Part shown: positions 1-9,980 of the stretch, one piece after another
Position numbering within the stretch: position 1 is the first letter of the stretch
Layout of the letters: each line of letters opens with the position of its first letter
Assembly: GCF_018729255.1 (NCBI RefSeq)
Contig: NZ_CP076060.1
Span: 930,001 to 994,000, forward strand
Origin: Cupriavidus sp. EM10
GTDB lineage: Bacteria; Pseudomonadota; Gammaproteobacteria; Burkholderiales; Burkholderiaceae
Length of the DNA stretch: 64,000 nucleotides
Direction of reading: 5' to 3'
The notes under the pieces: generated by a model
Told to the model about the DNA's origin: nothing
What the model saw: only the letters and a program-made list of their open reading frames with translations
Database searches by the model: none
Translations under genes and position numbers: made by a program

Positions 1-1
1 G

Positions 2-799
2 CTACGGGCGCGTTTCGTTCTGATTGAAGTCAGTGGCCGCTTCGCCCGTCACGGGCGGCGACAGGGTCGGTGCCTGGGCAGGCGTGGCCGGTACTGCAGC
101 AGTCGGCGCGGCGGGCGCGGGTGCCGGTGCAACCGGCGCGGTCGCTGCCGAAGCTCCCGCCAGGGCCGGAGCCGGCGGCGCGGAAGCCGGGGCAGCTTCG
201 GGCGCGCTGGCCGGCTTGCCCTGATGATGGATCTGGCGGCCCGTATCGGCCGGCGGACGCTTGCCCGAAGGCAATGCGCTTACCGCACCGGGACGGCGCG
301 GCACCTTTTCGGCGGCGGCCAGCTTCTTCTTCTGCTCTTCAGGCAACTGCTGGTAGCGGTCCCACGCCTCGGCTTTCTTCTCCGCCGGCAGCTGGCGCGT
401 GATCTGGTAGTTCTCGCGTGCCAGGCGGCGCTGCTGCGGCGTCATCCTGACCCATTCGGCCATCCGTTGCTGCAGGCGCTGCTGCTCTTCGGGCTTGAGG
501 GTTGGGTACAGGTCGGCAATGCGCTGCCACTTGCGGCGATTCAGTTCGGGAATCGTCTCCCACAGCGGCTGCAGCGGCGCCAGGATCTGGCGATGCGTGG
601 CGGACAGTTCCTGCCAGGTCGGGTGGGCGTTGAGGATGGGACGCGCCGCCGGCTGACTGGCGGACTGCGCCTGCGCACCCTGGGCATGGGCGCCATCCAT
701 CACTACGTCGACGAAAAGTGCAGCCAGGGTCGCGCCGGCGGCGCAAAGTGCGGCGAGCCGGCGACGGAATGCGTCGGTACGGGAAGTCGTGCGGGCCAT
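2..799 (-). CDS. DUF3106 domain-containing secreted protein
   Basis: A 265-residue protein of unknown function. It has an N-terminal hydrophobic signal-like stretch (about residues 13-40, ending in AHAQ). A charged helical core follows (about 57-165) with repeated Trp/Arg/Gln/Glu-rich motifs such as WQRIADLYPTLKPEEQQRLQ and MTPQQRRLARENY, typical of the DUF3106 family. The C-terminal third (about 190-260) is a low-complexity Ala/Pro tail that looks disordered. It begins one base after the upstream DUF3619 gene ends and is the third gene of a sigma factor operon. A periplasmic role, perhaps sensing or stress-related, is only inferred from context. The stop codon lies at the very edge of the window, so the gene is complete. 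Confidence 0.8.
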   Translation of the reverse strand: MARTTSRTDAFRRRLAALCAAGATLAALFVDVVMDGAHAQGAQAQSASQPAARPILNAHPTWQELSATHRQILAPLQPLWETIPELNRRKWQRIADLYPTLKPEEQQRLQQRMAEWVRMTPQQRRLARENYQITRQLPAEKKAEAWDRYQQLPEEQKKKLAAAEKVPRRPGAVSALPSGKRPPADTGRQIHHQGKPASAPEAAPASAPPAPALAGASAATAPVAPAPAPAAPTAAVPATPAQAPTLSPPVTGEAATDFNQNETRP

Positions 800-1243
800 C
801 TATTGGTCGCGGTCCCGCTTCAGGAACACGTGGAAGCCCTGGTCGGCGTATGCCGTCGGGGGCAGGTCATCGAGCAGCATCGCCGCGTCGACATCGGCCA
901 GTTCCTCGACGCGCTTCTGCTGCTGCCAGTGGTAGATGCCCATCAGGCCGGCACCCAGCGCGACCAGCGTCCACACCAGCGCCAGCTTGCGCAGCCATGC
1001 ACCGGCACGGTGCAAAGGGGTGTCGTCCTCGTCGTCGAAGGCAAAGCCGTGCGGTGCGTTCGGCAGCGTGAGCTGCGGCACGTGAGCGCGTACTTCGGCC
1101 TTCTTCGCGGCCAGCGCCATGCGCCGCGCGGCGGTCAGCCGTTCGGAAATGTCCTGCGGCAGCGCCTCCGCGGAGGCATCGAGTGCCACCCGGATCTCAT
1201 GGGCGAAGCGCCGTTCCTGGATATCTCGTTCGTTTCTGCTCAT
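800..1243 (-). CDS. DUF3619 family membrane protein, candidate anti-sigma factor
   Basis: A 147-residue protein with a soluble N-terminal part rich in Arg/Ala (1-85), one predicted transmembrane helix (about 87-106, LALVWTLVALGAGLMGIYHW) and a short C-terminal part of about 40 residues. The topology, with a cytoplasmic N-terminus and one membrane span, is that of many anti-sigma factors, but no zinc anti-sigma motif is visible. Its start overlaps the end of the sigma factor gene by four bases, so translation is probably coupled. The family assignment to DUF3619 is from recognition; the anti-sigma role is inference from coupling and topology. Confidence 0.75.
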   Translation of the reverse strand: MSRNERDIQERRFAHEIRVALDASAEALPQDISERLTAARRMALAAKKAEVRAHVPQLTLPNAPHGFAFDDEDDTPLHRAGAWLRKLALVWTLVALGAGLMGIYHWQQQKRVEELADVDAAMLLDDLPPTAYADQGFHVFLKRDRDQ

Positions 1244-1806
1244 AGTCGGACTCCCCGCGCACGCAACGCTTGCGCCAGCGTATGCGTGGCGCGGGAACAG
1301 TGCGTCTTGACGCTGCCTTCCGAGCAGCCCATCACGGCTGCGGTTTCGGCTACGTCCATATCCTCCCAGTAACGCATCAGGAAAGCCTCGCGTTGACGCG
1401 TAGGCAACCGCTGGATTTCCTGTTCGATGATATGCATGACCTGTGCCCGCTCGACCTTGTCGGCGCTGCTTTCGGCCATTTCGGTGCCGCTTTCGGCCTC
1501 CAGCGTGTCGAGCAGGTCGCCGTCGTCGCCTTCGCGGTCGTCGCGCAGGTTCGAGAACAGCGTCACCCAGGTGTTCCGCACCTTCTGGCGCCGGAACCAG
1601 TCATGGATGGTGTTCTGCAGGATGCGCTGGAACAGGGGTGGCAACTCGTTGGCCCCCTTGTCGCCGTACTTTTCCGCCAGCTTGATCATGGCGTCCTGCA
1701 CGATGTCCAGCGCAGCTTCGTCGTCACGAACGGCGAACACGGCCTGCTTGAAGGCGCGGCGCTCGACGCTGGCGAGAAAGTCTGAGAGTTCCTTGTCGGT
1801 GGCCAT
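1240..1806 (-). CDS. RNA polymerase sigma factor, ECF (sigma-70 family)
   Basis: A 188-residue ECF sigma factor with only regions 2 and 4. Region 2 (about residues 10-85) contains the core-binding helix with the motif DIVQDAMIKLAEKY. Region 4 (about 125-185) has LPTRQREAFLMRYWEDMDV followed by the helix-turn-helix AVMGCSEGSVKTHCSRA. Between them is an acidic linker of about 35 residues. The length is normal for the family. It is the first gene of a three-gene minus-strand operon with DUF3619 and DUF3106. It would direct core RNA polymerase to a small regulon, probably including its own operon; I could not identify a matching promoter by eye. The ECF assignment is firm, the stimulus unknown. 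Confidence 0.9.
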   Translation of the reverse strand: MATDKELSDFLASVERRAFKQAVFAVRDDEAALDIVQDAMIKLAEKYGDKGANELPPLFQRILQNTIHDWFRRQKVRNTWVTLFSNLRDDREGDDGDLLDTLEAESGTEMAESSADKVERAQVMHIIEQEIQRLPTRQREAFLMRYWEDMDVAETAAVMGCSEGSVKTHCSRATHTLAQALRARGVRL

Positions 1807-2020
1807 GCAGGCAAAAACAGCAGTTGGGCACTCAGGCCAGGCCGATATGTGCCGGACTCGTCCTGTGGCACCCCGGAATTGTCTGCGATGCTAGCAAAAA
1901 ACAGCCGCATTCTGCCACTCCTGTATTCAAGTGCAGACATGCTGGCTTCCCAACGCAACCCGCGATTGTCGCGCGTTTGCCCTATGCCGGTGCGGCCGTG
2001 CAAAAAGTTCCGTCCACACA

Positions 2021-2049
2021 TTTACCGCGCTGGTGCGATGCAGTATCAT
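2021..2049 (+). promoter_or_regulatory. Candidate sigma-70 promoter for ilvB
   Basis: TTTACC (2021-2026) and TATCAT (2044-2049) are separated by 17 bases and resemble -35 and -10 elements. Transcription would start near 2056. The match is moderate, and this promoter is incompatible with translation of the possible valine-rich leader that starts at 2038. Confidence 0.3.
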
Positions 2050-2081
2050 CGTCGGTTCACGACATCAGTGGTTGTCTCATC

Positions 2082-2102
2082 AGACCGCTTATAAGGCGGT
2101 CT
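2082..2102 (+). promoter_or_regulatory. Hairpin in the ilvB leader
   Basis: AGACCGC (2082-2088) and GCGGTCT (2096-2102) form a perfect 7-bp stem around a 7-base loop, 90 bases before the ilvB start. It is not followed by a real T-run, so termination is not obvious. It overlaps the stop codon of the short valine-rich frame at 2038-2094. Confidence 0.35.
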
Positions 2103-2192
2103 CTTCATGCAGACGCGCACCGCTTGAACCCGAGCCACAAGCCCGGCAGAGAGCATCCAAACAATTTTTGCCGAAAATTGCAAAGGACAGAA

Positions 2193-3955
2193 ATGAACAT
2201 GCCCAGCGCGGAATTCTCCCACGCAGACAGCAATTCATCCTCCGCTCGCGAAATGATCGGAGCGGAAATCCTCGTCAACGCACTTGCCGAAGAAGGCGTC
2301 GAGTACGTCTGGGGCTACCCCGGCGGCGCAGTGCTCTATATCTACGACGAGCTCCACAAGCAAACGAAATTCGAACACATCCTGGTGCGCCACGAGCAGG
2401 CCGCCGTGCATGCCGCTGACGGCTATGCCCGCGCGACCGGCAAGGTGGGCGTGGCACTGGTGACTTCGGGCCCGGGCGTGACCAACGCCGTGACCGGCAT
2501 CGCCACCGCCTATCTGGATTCGATCCCGATGGTGGTGATCACCGGCAACGTGCCGACCCACGCCATTGGCCAGGATGCGTTCCAGGAATGCGACACCGTC
2601 GGCATCACGCGCCCGATCGTCAAGCACAACTTCCTCGTGAAGGACGTGCGCGACCTGGCCGCGACGATCAAGAAGGCGTTCTTCATTGCCGCCACCGGCC
2701 GTCCCGGCCCCGTGGTGGTCGATATCCCGAAGGACGTGTCGCGCAACGCCTGCAAGTTCGAATACCCGAAGGCCGTCGACATGCGGTCGTACAACCCGGT
2801 GAACAAGGGTCACTCGGGCCAGATCCGCAAGGCCGTGGCGCTGCTGCAAGGCGCGGAGCGTCCATACATCTATTCGGGCGGCGGCGTGGTGCTGGCGAAC
2901 GCCAGCGACGAGCTGCGCGAGCTGGCCGCGCTGACCGGCCATCCGGTGACCAACACGCTGATGGGCCTGGGCGCGTTCCCGGGCACGCACAAGCAGTTCG
3001 TCGGCATGCTCGGCATGCACGGCACGTATGAAGCCAACATGGCCATGCAGAACTGCGACGTGCTGATCGCCGTGGGCGCCCGCTTCGACGACCGCGTGAT
3101 CGGCAACCCTTCGCACTTCACGTCGCAGGCGCGCAAGATCATCCATATCGACATCGACCCGTCCTCGATCTCGAAGCGCGTCAAGGTGGATATCCCCATC
3201 GTCGGCAACGTCAAGGACGTGCTGCAGGAACTGATCGCCCAGATCAAGGCCAGCGACGTCAAGCCCAAGCGCGAGGCCCTGGCCAGGTGGTGGGACCAGA
3301 TCGAGCAATGGCGTTCGGTGGACTGCCTGAAGTACGACCGCAGCTCCGAGATCATCAAGCCGCAGTACGTGGTGGAAAAGATCTGGGAACTGACCAAGGG
3401 CGATGCGTTCATCTGCTCCGACGTCGGCCAGCACCAGATGTGGGCCGCGCAGTTCTACAAGTTCGACGAGCCGCGCCGCTGGATCAACTCCGGCGGCCTG
3501 GGCACGATGGGCGTGGGCCTGCCGTACGCCATGGGCATCAAGAAGGCGTTTCCGGACAAGGAAGTCGTCACCATCACCGGTGAAGGCTCGATCCAGATGT
3601 GCATCCAGGAACTGTCGACCTGCCTGCAGTACGACACCCCGGTGAAGATCTGCTCGCTGAACAACGGCTACCTGGGCATGGTGCGCCAGTGGCAGGAAAT
3701 CGAGTACGACAACCGCTACTCGCATTCCTACATGCAGGCACTGCCCGACTTCGTGAAGCTGGCCGAATCGTATGGCCACGTGGGCATGCGCATCGAGAAG
3801 TCGTCCGATGTCGAGCCGGCCCTGCGCGAAGCATTCCGCCTGAAGGACCGCACCGTGTTCCTGGACTTCCAGACCGACCCCACCGAAAACGTGTGGCCGA
3901 TGGTCCAGGCTGGCAAGGGTATCTCCGAAATGCTGCTCGGCGCGGAGGACCTGTA

Positions 3956-3956
<1 letters not shown>
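2193..3956 (+). CDS. ilvB: Acetolactate synthase, large catalytic subunit
   Basis: 587 residues. It condenses two pyruvates to 2-acetolactate, or pyruvate with 2-ketobutyrate, the first common step of Val/Leu/Ile synthesis, using thiamine diphosphate and FAD. The N-terminal TPP-binding domain (about 22-190) carries the catalytic Glu68 in HEQAAVHAADGYARA. The central FAD domain covers about 215-350. The C-terminal TPP domain holds the metal/diphosphate motif near 463 and ends in NNGYLGMVRQWQ. That motif reads GEG instead of the more usual GDG. I chose the ATG at 2193, just after AAAGGACAG; an upstream in-frame extension has no family match. The stop overlaps the ilvN start by one base, so the two subunits are translationally coupled. 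It is the Burkholderiales form, sometimes named ilvI. Confidence 0.95.
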
Positions 3957-5597
<1,641 letters not shown>

Positions 5598-5656
5598 GCA
5601 GTACGGGCAGGAGCGGGGCACCGGCCGATGCGGCCTGGTGACCCGCCAGCGCCGCC

Positions 5657-5724
5657 GCCGTCCAGTCGGCCGCCGGTCTTTTGCGTTTGCAGAAGACATT
5701 TCGGCGGTGACTGGGCGGCTTTTT
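5657..5724 (+). terminator. Intrinsic terminator after ilvC (first)
   Basis: GCCGTCCAGTC (5657-5667) pairs with GACTGGGCGGC (5709-5719), an 11-bp stem with one G-U pair, and is followed by TTTTT. The long loop contains inner stems, including GTCTT with AAGAC. Confidence 0.6.
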
Positions 5725-5743
5725 GTTATCCTTGTCGGACTTT

Positions 5744-5765
5744 TCAGGCGCTGGCCTGATTTTTT
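5744..5765 (+). terminator. Intrinsic terminator after ilvC (second)
   Basis: TCAGGC (5744-5749), loop GCTG, GCCTGA (5754-5759), followed by six T. It lies 25 bases after the first terminator. Together they should insulate psd-pssA from ilvBNC. Confidence 0.75.
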
Positions 5766-5871
5766 CTTATTTCTCGCGCCGACATATCCTGAATGCGTGG
5801 CACGCGGTACGCTGCGGGCTGGCATGCCGACAGGGTTGCAGACTCTGCGCGAACAACAGAACAACGCTTGC

Positions 5872-6525
5872 ATGAACTATCCTCATCCGCTTATCGCCCG
5901 TGAAGGCTGGCCGTTCCTGGCCGGCGCTTTCATCATCTCGCTGCTGGTGCATGTCAGCGCGGGCTTCTGGTGGGCGTTGCCGTTGTGGATCATCACGATC
6001 TTCGTGCTGCAGTTCTTCCGCGATCCGCCGCGGCCGATTCCGTCGGCGCCGAATGCGATCCTGGCCCCGGCCGATGGTCGCATCGTGGTGGTCGAGAAGA
6101 CGCTGGACCCCTATGCGGGCCGCGAGGCGCTGAAGATCAGCGTGTTCATGAACGTGTTCAACGTACATTCGAACCGTGCCTCGCTGGATGGCAAGGTCGA
6201 GAAACTCGAATATTTCCCGGGCAAGTTCGTCAACGCGGACCTGGACAAGGCATCGCTGGAAAACGAGCGCAACGCGGTGGTGATCCGCCGTGCGGCCGAT
6301 GGCCAGGTAGTGACGCTGGTGCAGGTGGCCGGCCTGGTGGCTCGCCGTATCCTGTGCTACACCAAGGTGGGCGATACGTTGTCGCGCGGCCAGCGCTACG
6401 GTTTCATCCGTTTCGGCTCGCGCGTCGACGTGTACCTGCCCGTGGATGCCCGTCCGCGCGTGACGATCGGCGAGAAGGTGTCGGCGTCGTCGACCGTGCT
6501 CGCCGAGCTGGACGTCCAGGCCTGA
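5872..6525 (+). CDS. psd: Phosphatidylserine decarboxylase proenzyme, short form
   Basis: 217 residues. It decarboxylates phosphatidylserine to phosphatidylethanolamine at the inner membrane. An N-terminal hydrophobic segment (about 14-45) anchors it. The proenzyme should cut itself at Gly182-Ser183 in RFGSR, where the serine becomes the pyruvoyl cofactor. This gives a beta chain of about 182 residues and an alpha chain of about 35. The length matches the short (about 214-residue) form. I chose the ATG at 5872 ([13 protein letters not shown]); the upstream in-frame extension crosses both ilvC terminators and has no family match. It is followed by pssA after 31 bases, so consecutive enzymes of the PE pathway are neighbours. 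Confidence 0.93.
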   Translation: MNYPHPLIAREGWPFLAGAFIISLLVHVSAGFWWALPLWIITIFVLQFFRDPPRPIPSAPNAILAPADGRIVVVEKTLDPYAGREALKISVFMNVFNVHSNRASLDGKVEKLEYFPGKFVNADLDKASLENERNAVVIRRAADGQVVTLVQVAGLVARRILCYTKVGDTLSRGQRYGFIRFGSRVDVYLPVDARPRVTIGEKVSASSTVLAELDVQA

Positions 6526-6556
6526 GGCCGGACCGGTCAGCGAGAGGAGACACGGC

Positions 6557-7453
6557 ATGGGTGCCTTCAACCGACGCAACAAGCGTGTGAGCAACGGGAA
6601 TGTGACGCACCTGCGTCCGTTCCGCCATAACCAGCTACGCAACGACGCCGCCTACGAGGCCGACGAGCACGACATCGAGTACGTGCGTCCGCGCCGGCGC
6701 GGCATCTACCTGCTGCCCAACGCGTTCACCACGGCGGCGCTGTTCGCGGGGTTCTTCGCCATCGTGCAGGCCATGAACATGCGTTTCGACGTGGCGGCCA
6801 TCGCCATCTTCGCGGCCATGGTGCTCGACGGCATGGACGGCCGCGTGGCGCGCATCACCAATACGCAGAGCGCGTTCGGCGAGCAGTACGATTCGCTGTC
6901 GGACATGACGTCGTTCGGCGTGGCGCCGGCGCTGGTGATGTACGAGTGGATCCTGCACGACCTGGGCAAGTGGGGCTGGATTGCGGCATTCGTCTATTGC
7001 ACCTGCGCGGCGCTGCGGCTGGCGCGCTTCAATGCCAATATCGGCGTGGTCGACAAGCGCTTCTTCCAGGGCCTGCCGAGCCCGGCCGCGGCCGCGCTGG
7101 TGGCCGGCTTTGTCTGGCTGGCCATCGACAACAAGCTGCCCGTGAAGGAGCTGTGGATGCCGTGGGTCGCCTTTGCGATCACGCTCTATGCGGGCCTGTC
7201 GATGGTATCGAACGCGCCGTTCTACAGTGGCAAGGCACTGGACGTTCGTTACCGCGTGCCGTTCGGCATGATGGTGCTGGTTTTGGTGCTGTTCGTGATC
7301 GTGTCGTCGGATCCGCCCGTCGCGCTGTTCGGTCTGTTCGTGGCCTACGCGATATCGGGATACCTGCTGTGGGGCTGGCGTGCGGTGCATGGCCAGCCGG
7401 CCGGGGTGGCCAAGGCGCGTGCCGGCGGCAACGGCGCGGGCAGCGGCAGCTGA
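6557..7453 (+). CDS. pssA: CDP-diacylglycerol-serine O-phosphatidyltransferase
   Basis: 298 residues. This integral membrane enzyme makes phosphatidylserine from CDP-diacylglycerol and serine and feeds the psd product just upstream. It shows the CDP-alcohol phosphatidyltransferase signature DGx2ARx8Gx3Dx3D, from Asp94 (DGRVARITNTQSAFGEQYD). Several membrane helices follow, for example near 128-150, 160-200 and 225-260. The N-terminal 45 residues are charged and soluble. A GAGAGGAGA ribosome binding site lies a few bases before the ATG. A terminator follows closely. Confidence 0.95.
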   Translation: MGAFNRRNKRVSNGNVTHLRPFRHNQLRNDAAYEADEHDIEYVRPRRRGIYLLPNAFTTAALFAGFFAIVQAMNMRFDVAAIAIFAAMVLDGMDGRVARITNTQSAFGEQYDSLSDMTSFGVAPALVMYEWILHDLGKWGWIAAFVYCTCAALRLARFNANIGVVDKRFFQGLPSPAAAALVAGFVWLAIDNKLPVKELWMPWVAFAITLYAGLSMVSNAPFYSGKALDVRYRVPFGMMVLVLVLFVIVSSDPPVALFGLFVAYAISGYLLWGWRAVHGQPAGVAKARAGGNGAGSGS

Positions 7454-7467
7454 CCAGTTCTTGAAAG

Positions 7468-7497
7468 AAGGGCGCTCATGGGGCGCCCTTTGTTTTT
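7468..7497 (+). terminator. Intrinsic terminator after pssA
   Basis: AAGGGCGC (7468-7475) pairs with GCGCCCTT (7483-7490), followed by TGTTTTTT. It sits between pssA and the BON-LysM gene. Confidence 0.8.
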
Positions 7498-7523
7498 TCG
7501 TTCCACAACCTCAGGAGAATGTC

Positions 7524-8027
7524 ATGGGCATGTTCGACTTCATCAAGGAAGCGGGAGAGAAACTGTTCGGCAAGGGCGAGGCGAAAGCGGCGCAGGAAGC
7601 CGCCGCTGCCGACCCGTCCGCGAATGACAAGGCCGAGGCGGCCAACCGCGCGGCTGGCGATGCCATCGAGGCCTATATCGCCCAGATGGGACTGTCCGCC
7701 ACCGGCCTGACCGTGACCGTGGACGGCTCGCAGGGCAAGGTCACCGTGTTCGGCGTGGCGCCCGACCAGGCCACGCGCGAGAAGATCATCCTTTGCTGCG
7801 GCAATGTGGAGGGCGTGGATTCGGTCGAGGACAAGATGTCGGTCAACGTGGAGACGGCCGAATCGCAGTGGCACACCGTGGTGAAGGGTGACACGCTCTG
7901 GGCGATTTCCCAGGCCGCGTACGGCAATGGCGCCGAGTACAACAAGATCTTCGAGGCCAACAAGCCGATGCTGACGCACCCGGACAAGATCTACCCGGGG
8001 CAAAAACTGCGCATTCCTCCGAAATAA
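7524..8027 (+). CDS. kbp: BON and LysM domain protein (Kbp/YgaU-like)
   Basis: 167 residues. The N-terminal part (about 1-45) is a helical Ala/Lys/Glu-rich segment starting MGMFDFIKEAGEKLFG. A BON domain follows (about 48-108, with GLTVTVDGSQGKVTVFGVAPD), then a C-terminal LysM domain (about 118-165, WHTVVKGDTLWAISQAAYGN through YPGQKLRIP). This order matches the E. coli potassium-binding protein Kbp (YgaU), which is cytoplasmic and binds K+; no signal peptide is visible here. The ATG at 7524 follows a good AGGAGAA site. It is slightly longer than the E. coli protein (149 residues). It sits between the pssA terminator and the leuA promoter, so it is probably transcribed on its own. Confidence 0.85.
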   Translation: MGMFDFIKEAGEKLFGKGEAKAAQEAAAADPSANDKAEAANRAAGDAIEAYIAQMGLSATGLTVTVDGSQGKVTVFGVAPDQATREKIILCCGNVEGVDSVEDKMSVNVETAESQWHTVVKGDTLWAISQAAYGNGAEYNKIFEANKPMLTHPDKIYPGQKLRIPPK

Positions 8028-8032
8028 CCCGG

Positions 8033-8061
8033 TTGCGCACCCGCAGCAAACCGGCTATAGT
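8033..8061 (+). promoter_or_regulatory. Candidate sigma-70 promoter for the leuA leader
   Basis: TTGCGC (8033-8038) and TATAGT (8056-8061) are separated by 17 bases. Transcription would start at about 8068-8069, which is the A of the leader peptide ATG. The leader mRNA may therefore have almost no 5' untranslated region. No Shine-Dalgarno sequence precedes the ATG, in agreement. Confidence 0.55.
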
Positions 8062-8068
8062 CGCCCAC

Positions 8069-8149
8069 ATGATTTCGCACCAGACCCTAATCGCCCGCAC
8101 CACCCTAGGTGGCCTACTAGGCCATCAGGTCGGGACGCGCGCGCGCTAA
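8069..8149 (+). CDS. leuL: leuA leader peptide (leucine attenuator)
   Basis: A 26-codon reading frame from ATG 8069 to TAA 8147-8149. It contains four leucines, all encoded by CTA (8087, 8105, 8114 and 8117), the last two adjacent. CTA is a very rare codon in this GC-rich genome: the neighbouring leu and ilv genes use CTG or CTC almost exclusively. It precedes an intrinsic terminator (8193-8232) and leuA, the layout of classical transcription attenuation. Stalling at CTA when charged leucyl-tRNA is scarce should prevent terminator formation. The CTA codons lie inside overlapping inverted repeats: CCACC-CTA-GGTGG (8100-8112) and GGCCTA-C-TAGGCC (8111-8123). The start has no ribosome binding site and may be leaderless. 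Confidence 0.65.
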   Translation: MISHQTLIARTTLGGLLGHQVGTRAR

Positions 8150-8192
8150 GGGACTCGGATTACCGCCCTGGCGCGGAAATCACCAGGATTTG

Positions 8193-8236
8193 AAAACGCC
8201 CCGGCCTGCATTCATGCACGCCGGGGCGTTTTGCAT
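8193..8236 (+). terminator. leuA attenuator terminator
   Basis: AAAACGCCCCGG (8193-8204) and CCGGGGCGTTTT (8221-8232) form a perfect 12-bp stem. The loop contains a further TGCAT/ATGCA pairing. The 3' arm itself supplies the T-run. It lies between the CTA-rich leader and leuA, 80 bases before the leuA start, and is the expected regulated terminator. Confidence 0.8.
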
Positions 8237-8312
8237 TCCGATCCGAATGCCCGGTGTCGTGATAGCGGGACGGCGGACAAGTACATAAGGCACAGCCCAG
8301 GAGCTCCACAAA

Positions 8313-9854
8313 ATGTCTGACAAACTCATCATTTTCGACACCACCTTGCGCGATGGCGAGCAGTCGCCCGGTGCGTCCATGACTCGCGAGGAGAAGATCC
8401 GCATTGCGCGTCAGCTGGAACGCCTGAAGGTCGATGTGATCGAGGCCGGCTTTGCCGCCAGCTCCAATGGCGATTTCGAAGCGATTCGCTCGATTGCCCA
8501 GGTGGTTAAGGATTCGACGATCTGCTCCCTGGCCCGGGCCAACGACAAGGACATCGCACGCGCGGCCGAGGCGCTGAAGCCCGCCAACTCGTTCCGTATT
8601 CACACGTTCATCGCCACGTCTGCGCTGCATATGGAGAAGAAGCTCCGCATGACGCCGGATCAGGTCTACGAACAGGCACGCCTGGCGGTACGCTTCGCGC
8701 GCCAGTTCACGGACGACATCGAGTTCTCGCCCGAAGACGGCAGCCGCTCGGACATGGACTTCCTGTGCCGCGTGCTCGAAGGCGTGATCGCCGAGGGCGC
8801 GACCACGATCAACCTGCCCGATACCGTGGGCTACGCCGTGCCGGAAGGCTATGCGGAGTTGATCCGGTCGGTGCGCGAGCGCATTCCGAACTCGGACAAG
8901 GCCGTCTGGTCGGTGCATTGCCATAACGACCTGGGCATGGCCGTGGCGAACTCGCTGGCCGCGGTGAAGCTGGGTGGCGCCCGCCAGATCGAATGCACGA
9001 TCAACGGCCTGGGCGAACGCGCCGGCAATACGAGCCTGGAAGAGGTGGTGATGGCCGTGAAGACGCGCCGCGACTACTTCAACATGGACGTGGGCATCGA
9101 TACCACGCAGATCGTGCCGGCATCGAAGCTCGTGTCGCAGGTCACCGGTTTCGTGGTGCAGCCGAACAAGGCCGTGGTGGGCGCCAACGCGTTTGCCCAC
9201 GCCTCGGGCATCCACCAGGATGGCGTGCTCAAGGCGCGCGATACCTACGAGATCATGCGCGCGGAAGATGTGGGCTGGACCGCCAACAAGATCGTGCTGG
9301 GCAAGCTCTCGGGCCGCAATGCATTCAAGCAGCGCCTGCAGGAACTGGGCATCGAGCTGGAAAGCGAAGCCGAGGTCAATGCCGCGTTTGCCCGCTTCAA
9401 GGAGCTGGCCGACCAGAAGGCCGAGATCTTCGACGAAGACATCCTGGCGATCGTTTCCGATGAAGAGCAGGAAAACGCCAACGAGCACTATCGCTTCGTG
9501 TCGCTGTCGCAGCGCTCGGAAACCGGCGAGCGTCCGCACGCCCGCGTGGTGTTCAATATCGATGGCGCCGAGCAGGCGGGCGAGGCCGAAGGCAATGGCC
9601 CGGTGGATGCCACGCTGCACGCCATCGAAGGCCGTGTGAACAGCGGCGCCGAGCTGGTGCTGTACTCGGTGAACGCCATCACGGCCGGTACGCAGGCCCA
9701 GGGCGAAGTGACCGTGCGCCTGTCCAAGGCTGGCCGCATCGTCAACGGCGTGGGTACCGATCCGGACATCGTCGCCGCCTCGGCCAAGGCCTATCTGGCC
9801 GCACTGAACAAGCTGCACGACAAGGCCGTGCAGAAGATCAATCCGCAGATCTGA
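8313..9854 (+). CDS. leuA: 2-isopropylmalate synthase
   Basis: 513 residues. It condenses acetyl-CoA with 2-ketoisovalerate, the committed step of leucine synthesis. The N-terminal TIM-barrel (about 5-270) starts with [16 protein letters not shown] and has the metal-binding [14 protein letters not shown] linker region contains [17 protein letters not shown]. The C-terminal domain (about 390-513) is the leucine-binding allosteric domain. The start follows CAGGAGCTCCAC. Two controls are visible or expected: the CTA attenuator upstream (seen) and feedback inhibition by leucine (known of the family). The substrate 2-ketoisovalerate comes from the IlvBNC products encoded just upstream. Confidence 0.96.
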   Translation: MSDKLIIFDTTLRDGEQSPGASMTREEKIRIARQLERLKVDVIEAGFAASSNGDFEAIRSIAQVVKDSTICSLARANDKDIARAAEALKPANSFRIHTFIATSALHMEKKLRMTPDQVYEQARLAVRFARQFTDDIEFSPEDGSRSDMDFLCRVLEGVIAEGATTINLPDTVGYAVPEGYAELIRSVRERIPNSDKAVWSVHCHNDLGMAVANSLAAVKLGGARQIECTINGLGERAGNTSLEEVVMAVKTRRDYFNMDVGIDTTQIVPASKLVSQVTGFVVQPNKAVVGANAFAHASGIHQDGVLKARDTYEIMRAEDVGWTANKIVLGKLSGRNAFKQRLQELGIELESEAEVNAAFARFKELADQKAEIFDEDILAIVSDEEQENANEHYRFVSLSQRSETGERPHARVVFNIDGAEQAGEAEGNGPVDATLHAIEGRVNSGAELVLYSVNAITAGTQAQGEVTVRLSKAGRIVNGVGTDPDIVAASAKAYLAALNKLHDKAVQKINPQI

Positions 9855-9915
9855 CCCTTATCTGACCTGATTCCTGCGATGCGATGGCGGGGCCCACAAG
9901 GCCCCGGCTGTCATG

Positions 9916-9960
9916 AACCGCCCGGCCCGTTGCGTATCCCGCAGGGCCGGGCGGTTTGTC
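9916..9960 (+). terminator. Intrinsic terminator after leuA
   Basis: AACCGCCCGGCCC (9916-9928) pairs with GGGCCGGGCGGTT (9944-9956), a perfect 13-bp stem, followed by a short T-rich tail. It may also serve the convergent gene at 9981-10520. Confidence 0.75.
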
Positions 9961-9980
9961 GTTTGTGGGCTTGCGCCAGA

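Larger units (their letters stand above)
1807..2192 (+). other. Intergenic region between the sigma factor gene and ilvB
   Basis: This 386-base gap lies between the divergent sigma factor operon and ilvB and should hold both promoters. On the plus strand I see a candidate promoter (2021-2049), a short reading frame with three consecutive valine codons (2038-2094) and a hairpin (2082-2102). The ilvB ribosome binding site AAAGGACAG is at 2182-2190. No other gene is supported here. Confidence 0.6.

Noticed and set aside
224..1372. A 382-codon plus-strand ORF over the sigma/DUF3619/DUF3106 region
   Set aside because: It is antisense to three genes with clear family motifs and coupled starts.
1824..2192. 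An upstream start for ilvB at 1824
   Set aside because: The extra 123 codons have no similarity to acetolactate synthases and cross the promoter region; ATG 2193 has a good ribosome binding site.
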